DNA of 43,414 bases. Source: Sphingomonadaceae bacterium. Its GTDB lineage: Bacteria > Pseudomonadota > Alphaproteobacteria > Sphingomonadales > Sphingomonadaceae. Under the pieces are notes generated by a model. The model made no database searches and was not told where the DNA came from. It saw only the letters and a program-made list of their open reading frames with translations. Shown here piece by piece: positions 40,224-43,414 of this stretch. Location of the stretch: the NCBI GenBank assembly GCA_025359685.1, contig JANYEY010000061.1:1-43414 (forward strand), read 5' to 3'. Position 1 is the first letter of the stretch. The number at the start of each line of letters is the position of its first letter. Both the position numbers and the translations under genes were made by a program.

Positions 40224-40819
40224 GCGCAGTTTCCGGTTGTCGGCGGAGCATTGACGGTTTGCTGGCCATAGGGCTGGTTGCGCAGCACGGTCGCCGCGCT
40301 CAAAGTGTAGTCCTTGCTTTGGCCCGGGATGAAGCCGGCGACCGGGAAGGGGCGGTGGTAGGTGACGGTCACGGTATAAAGCACCGCGTCGCGCGCGCCG
40401 CCGAAGCCCACCTGGCCGCGGTCGAGGTCCCAGCCGCCGTTGCCGTTGGCGTCTTCGAATGGCTCACCGTGATCACAGGTCCCGTCGTTGTCGACGTCGG
40501 TGTAATCTTCCGGGCGACCGGCATCGGTAAAGCTGCTGTACGAACGTCGATCGAAGACCATCACCGCTCCTGGGGCAACGGCCCGCACCGCTTTGGTCAC
40601 GATTCCATCGAGCTGGCCTGCATTGCTGCTCGAGCCCTCGATCGTTGAATCGCGTGCTGCATTCTGGATCGCGCCCTGCAGCATCTCGGTGGTGTACATG
40701 TTAAAGGCGAGATCGAGCAGGCCCATCAGCATCAGCATCAGAACTGGCGCGATCAGCGCGAATTCGACGATGGTGACACCGCGCTGATCGCGCCGGAGGG
40801 CGGCCAACCAGCGGATCAT
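40220..40819 (-). CDS. TadE-like pilus protein with EF-hand-like loop
   Basis: The 199-residue protein begins MIRWLAALRRDQRGVTIVEFALIAPVLMLMLMGLLDLAF, the TadE signature: a basic leader, G/VEFAL processing region and membrane helix. The periplasmic part contains DVDNDGTCDHGE at residues 108-119, which fits the 12-residue calcium loop (acidic at 1, 3, 5, 9 and 12, Gly at 6). A second, weaker DANGNGGWD follows from residue 123. The rest is beta-rich. It overlaps both neighbours by four bases. Confidence 0.87.
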   Translation of the reverse strand: MIRWLAALRRDQRGVTIVEFALIAPVLMLMLMGLLDLAFNMYTTEMLQGAIQNAARDSTIEGSSSNAGQLDGIVTKAVRAVAPGAVMVFDRRSYSSFTDAGRPEDYTDVDNDGTCDHGEPFEDANGNGGWDLDRGQVGFGGARDAVLYTVTVTYHRPFPVAGFIPGQSKDYTLSAATVLRNQPYGQQTVNAPPTTGNCA

Positions 40820-42735
40820 TTCGAGATCCTCAAGTCACCCAGATGCGCCGCGATGCTGCTAAAGACATCTTGAAGCTGGGCGGCGTTCTGCGCTTCGAAA
40901 GAGTGGCCAGGACCCGCGCACTCGATCATTACCGGGTTAAGCGTGGTGCCGAAACCGATCACCCAGACATTGATGTTGCGTTTCTTGACCTCGGCACAAG
41001 CCACCCCGAAGCGCTTCTCGACCGTCGCGGTCAGCGAAATCGGCGAGTTAGATTTCCAGCGCCGTTGATCGAGCGGTTCGACCCCATAGGCGCCATAGGC
41101 GATGTCGTAAGGCTCGGTCTGGCCGTCGGTCAGGAAGATGAGATTGCGGCTGGTGGTCTTGCCGTCGATATTGGCGTTCTCGGCGGCGAACAGCCCGGTT
41201 GGCGAAAGCAATCGCCCGCCCCAGATCATGCCGATATCATGATAGGTCGTACCGCCCGGAGCCACACCTGTGAGGTAAGAACCAATCTGCGTCGCATCCA
41301 TTTCGCTCAGCTTGCGAGCTGCCGACGGGCAGGTGATCATGTTGGGAATCCAGCCCGGCTGGAAAAACCAGGACTCGGTAGTGACCATGGGAGCGGGGGT
41401 AAACGATCCGTTGTTGTTGCCGTACATCGAGCGTTCGAAAATTATGTTCGGATACTGCGGTCGCCACTGGGTCTTGGGGTCACCGGCAGTCGGCACCGTA
41501 TCGATGTCGAGGTCCAGCGCGCGGGACAGATCGACATTGGTCCAGTCGTCGATTTCGTAGGTATCGCGCTCCTCGATGCAGCCATTGCTTTCGCTGCGCC
41601 AGTTGTGGACGTCGCTTGCGATGGGCGCATAGCGATAGCGCTGGGCGGCATTGGTGTACGGGATGGTGATCTGGTCAAATTCCTGCGTGTAATTGTTGTA
41701 GTCGGTCTTCTTGGTCACGCAGGCTTGGCCGTTCAATTCGACCCAGAAGTAGGTGCCGGTGGTGACGACGCGATAATGCTTGGTCACCTTGGTTCCGGCC
41801 GGCGGGCCAATGTACGGCTCCGACGTCGTCGAGATCAGCGTATAAGCAGAGTTCGAATTCGAAGCCGGCGGCGGAGTATCGCACGACCAATAGGCGCTGG
41901 CGGCCTCGCTGGTGGCCGAATGAAAAGTGGCAGGATAGCTGCTGCCACCGCTTGAGCTGTGCTGGCTGCCGGAGATGTCGGCCCAGTGATCGTTGTAGGT
42001 ATAGTCCTGGACCGTTCCCGGCTCGGTCCCGAAGTTCTCACGCGATTGGTAAGTCCAATTGTTTACGACCCAATCGTCTTTCAGCAGCGCCCCCACGTTG
42101 ACGTTGGTGGAATAGGGAACAAAGCCATAGCGGACCCGGGTTCCCGGCCCCTTCGATCCTTCGATCTGGGCATGAAAATCGCGCACGACCTGTTTCAGTG
42201 CGTCGATCTTGGGCACGTTGTCACCGGCGTTCGTTTCCGCCATCGAGCCCGTGGTATCGAGCACGAACATGATGTCGGTGTTCGCGAAGTTCAGCTTGGC
42301 CTGGCACTTTACCGGGATCGGCATCTGCGAATAGCCAAACAGGGTCATGATCGTGGTCGGAACGGTCACATGCGCTTCGCCCGAGATCGAGTAGTCGCTC
42401 TCCAGCGTCATCGCAAAAGTGCGCCCGGTTGTGCCATAAGCGCCGTCGCGAAAGTTGAGGTTGAAGAAGCGGTTACCGGTCGCGGCCACCTCATTGGGGA
42501 TGGCCCCACTAGTCACGACGGCCGAGCCAAGCTTCTTGCGCGCCGCCAGCACCCCGGCATCGCAGGCCTGCTGCAGCCGGCTTTGCGAGAGGTAGCTGCG
42601 GCCCATGTCGATCCCGCCGCCCAGCAGCGCGAGCAGGGGAAACAGCGCCGCCGCGATCAGCGCGAGCGTGTTCCCGCCGCGGTCGCGGAGCAGCGACTTT
42701 ATCCAGAGCTGGGCAAGGCGGCGCGTTACAGGCAA
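40816..42735 (-). CDS. TadG-like pilus protein with von Willebrand A domain
   Basis: The 639-residue protein starts at TTG; I see no better start. A TadE/TadG-type leader and membrane helix (about residues 20-44, GGNTLALIAAALFPLLALLGGGIDMGRSYLSQSRLQQACDAGVLA) is followed by a von Willebrand A domain with the MIDAS motif DTTGS (160-164), a GGTTYHD segment (494-500) and LTDG (535-538). Between them lies a long insertion (about 220-465) rich in Ser, Asn, Tyr and Trp, containing several cysteines. TadG proteins help Tad pilus or adhesin assembly at the envelope. It overlaps the following TadE-like gene by four bases. Confidence 0.87.
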   Translation of the reverse strand: MPVTRRLAQLWIKSLLRDRGGNTLALIAAALFPLLALLGGGIDMGRSYLSQSRLQQACDAGVLAARKKLGSAVVTSGAIPNEVAATGNRFFNLNFRDGAYGTTGRTFAMTLESDYSISGEAHVTVPTTIMTLFGYSQMPIPVKCQAKLNFANTDIMFVLDTTGSMAETNAGDNVPKIDALKQVVRDFHAQIEGSKGPGTRVRYGFVPYSTNVNVGALLKDDWVVNNWTYQSRENFGTEPGTVQDYTYNDHWADISGSQHSSSGGSSYPATFHSATSEAASAYWSCDTPPPASNSNSAYTLISTTSEPYIGPPAGTKVTKHYRVVTTGTYFWVELNGQACVTKKTDYNNYTQEFDQITIPYTNAAQRYRYAPIASDVHNWRSESNGCIEERDTYEIDDWTNVDLSRALDLDIDTVPTAGDPKTQWRPQYPNIIFERSMYGNNNGSFTPAPMVTTESWFFQPGWIPNMITCPSAARKLSEMDATQIGSYLTGVAPGGTTYHDIGMIWGGRLLSPTGLFAAENANIDGKTTSRNLIFLTDGQTEPYDIAYGAYGVEPLDQRRWKSNSPISLTATVEKRFGVACAEVKKRNINVWVIGFGTTLNPVMIECAGPGHSFEAQNAAQLQDVFSSIAAHLGDLRISK

Positions 42736-42798
42736 AGCTACGTCCCGATAATCGAAACAATCGTTTACCGCGCCGACCTCACCCGGTGACGAACGAGT

Positions 42799-42806
42799 AT
42801 GGTTAA
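42799..42806 (-). promoter_or_regulatory. CtrA-like half-site upstream of tadG
   Basis: On the minus strand the eight bases read TTAACCAT, a half-site known for the cell-cycle regulator CtrA. It lies in an AT-rich patch 64 bases before the TadG-like gene. The second TTAA seven bases upstream of a full site is absent, so this is weak. Confidence 0.3.
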
Positions 42807-42849
42807 TTTATTGAGATTGTCGCGAAAACCTGCGCCGGCTGACCTGAGA

Positions 42850-43287
42850 TCAGGGGGTCAGGACGAAGATCGGCCGGGTATAGGTCAGCGGTATATCGCT
42901 CATGCCGATGATGCCAAGCCAGGTCCGCACCTGATAGGTCACACGGATCTGGTATTCAGCGGCACCGGCAACTCGCTGGGTCACCGGGGTCGAGACGAAT
43001 GATGTGAAGCGGTTCGCTTCAAGACCGTAAGGCGCAGATTGTGCAGCATTGTCCGCGTAATCCTGAAGCTGGATTGCGGTCAGCAAGTTGCTCTTCTGAT
43101 AGTTGATCACGGCATAGCGCGCGGTGTCGGCAGAGATGCTGCGCAGCGCGTTGTACTGCTGCATGCCTATGCCAACCTGCGCAATCCCGAGGAACATCGT
43201 GAGGAACGCAGGTCCGATGAGCGCAAACTCGACCGCGGCTGCGGCGGTCTCGTTGCGGCGAAGTGAAGTCAGGAGTTTCTTCATCAT
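42850..43287 (-). CDS. TadE-like pilus assembly protein
   Basis: The 145-residue protein begins MMKKLLTSLRRNETAAAAVEFALIGPAFLTMFLGIAQVGIGM, with the basic leader, VEFAL motif and single helix of the TadE family. The remainder is a small periplasmic domain with a beta-rich end. The start overlaps the stop of the upstream gene by four bases (ATGA). A GC-rich inverted repeat (CCTGA/TCAGG, 42843-42854) covers the stop codon and 114 bases separate it from the TadG-like gene, so the latter may have its own promoter. Confidence 0.87.
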   Translation of the reverse strand: MMKKLLTSLRRNETAAAAVEFALIGPAFLTMFLGIAQVGIGMQQYNALRSISADTARYAVINYQKSNLLTAIQLQDYADNAAQSAPYGLEANRFTSFVSTPVTQRVAGAAEYQIRVTYQVRTWLGIIGMSDIPLTYTRPIFVLTP

Positions 43288-43414
43288 GGCACCACGGATT
43301 GTGAGTATTGGACATAGCGCGTCACCCGGTAAGTGATCGCGCTGCCGATCCCGTATTCGGTCCAGGTCGGCGTGTATGTGGTAGTCAGGTAGATCTTCAC
43401 ATAGTTCGCCGACA
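43284..43414 (-). CDS. TadE/TadG-like protein, C-terminal fragment
   Basis: The minus-strand frame running in from the window edge ends at a TGA at 43286-43284. It encodes at least 42 residues, SANYVKIYLTTTYTPTWTEY and on to YVQYSQSVVP, beta-rich and similar in style to the C-terminal end of the TadE-like proteins downstream. The N-terminus, where the diagnostic helix would lie, is outside the window, so the family call rests mainly on context and the four-base overlap. Confidence 0.6.
   Translation of the reverse strand, partial: SANYVKIYLTTTYTPTWTEYGIGSAITYRVTRYVQYSQSVVP

Noticed and set aside
42790..42820. A full CtrA site (TTAA-N7-TTAA) ahead of the TadG-like gene.
   Set aside because: Only one half (TTAACCAT) is present; I kept it as a low-confidence half-site only.

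Overview
The window is a GC-rich chromosomal segment of an alphaproteobacterium, most likely of the order Sphingomonadales (Erythrobacteraceae or Sphingomonadaceae). The evidence is gene order and family content: a nuo operon running into birA-coaX-rnj-DUF1467, a ppiD-trpE-trpGDC-moaC-moeA-lexA string opposite tpiA-secG-pyrG, ftsB next to a pyruvate dehydrogenase whose E1 beta subunit carries a lipoyl domain, and a LexA operator of the GTTC-N7-GTTC type. No mobile element, CRISPR array, rRNA or prophage was seen. Almost everything is core genome, and genes are packed tightly, with many 1-4 nt overlaps.

Layout. 1-9544 (+): end of nuoI, then nuoJKLMN (the membrane arm of complex I), birA (biotin ligase), coaX (pantothenate kinase), rnj (RNase J) and a DUF1467 membrane protein. 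9541-12147 (-): a long membrane-anchored coiled-coil protein whose architecture recalls the Caulobacter polarity factor TipN. 12218-16220 (+): four genes facing away from it: an Hpt-like protein lacking the phospho-histidine, two proteins I cannot assign (one apparently starting at CTG), and a histidine-kinase-like protein with an intact ATPase domain but no phospho-acceptor histidine. This is the least explained part of the window. 16176-17735 (-): a small membrane protein and gltA, separated by a good intrinsic terminator. 17942-20203 (+): comEC. 20197-30675 (-): lexA with a double operator, moeA, moaC, trpC, trpD, trpG, two alpha/beta hydrolases, trpE and a PpiD-like chaperone. 30892-33893 (+): tpiA, secG, pyrG. 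33894-34253: the only gene-free stretch over 300 bases, with several hairpins. 34254-34721 (-): a small heat-shock protein with an apparent RpoH promoter and a ROSE-type RNA thermometer. 34870-39537 (+): grxC, a nitrilase-family amidase, DUF1178, tRNA-Arg(CCT), ftsB, pdhA, pdhB. 39534-43414 (-): four TadE-like and one TadG-like (VWA) pilus proteins, the outermost cut by the window edge.

How the parts relate. Central metabolism dominates: complex I, citrate synthase, pyruvate dehydrogenase, triose-phosphate isomerase, CTP synthase, tryptophan synthesis and cofactor synthesis (CoA, biotin ligation, molybdopterin). The stress-regulated genes carry readable control elements (lexA, hsp20). The region of most novelty interest is 9541-16220, where a polarity-type coiled coil lies beside two degenerate phosphorelay proteins and two unassigned proteins; I propose, as inference only, a non-canonical signalling or polarity module.
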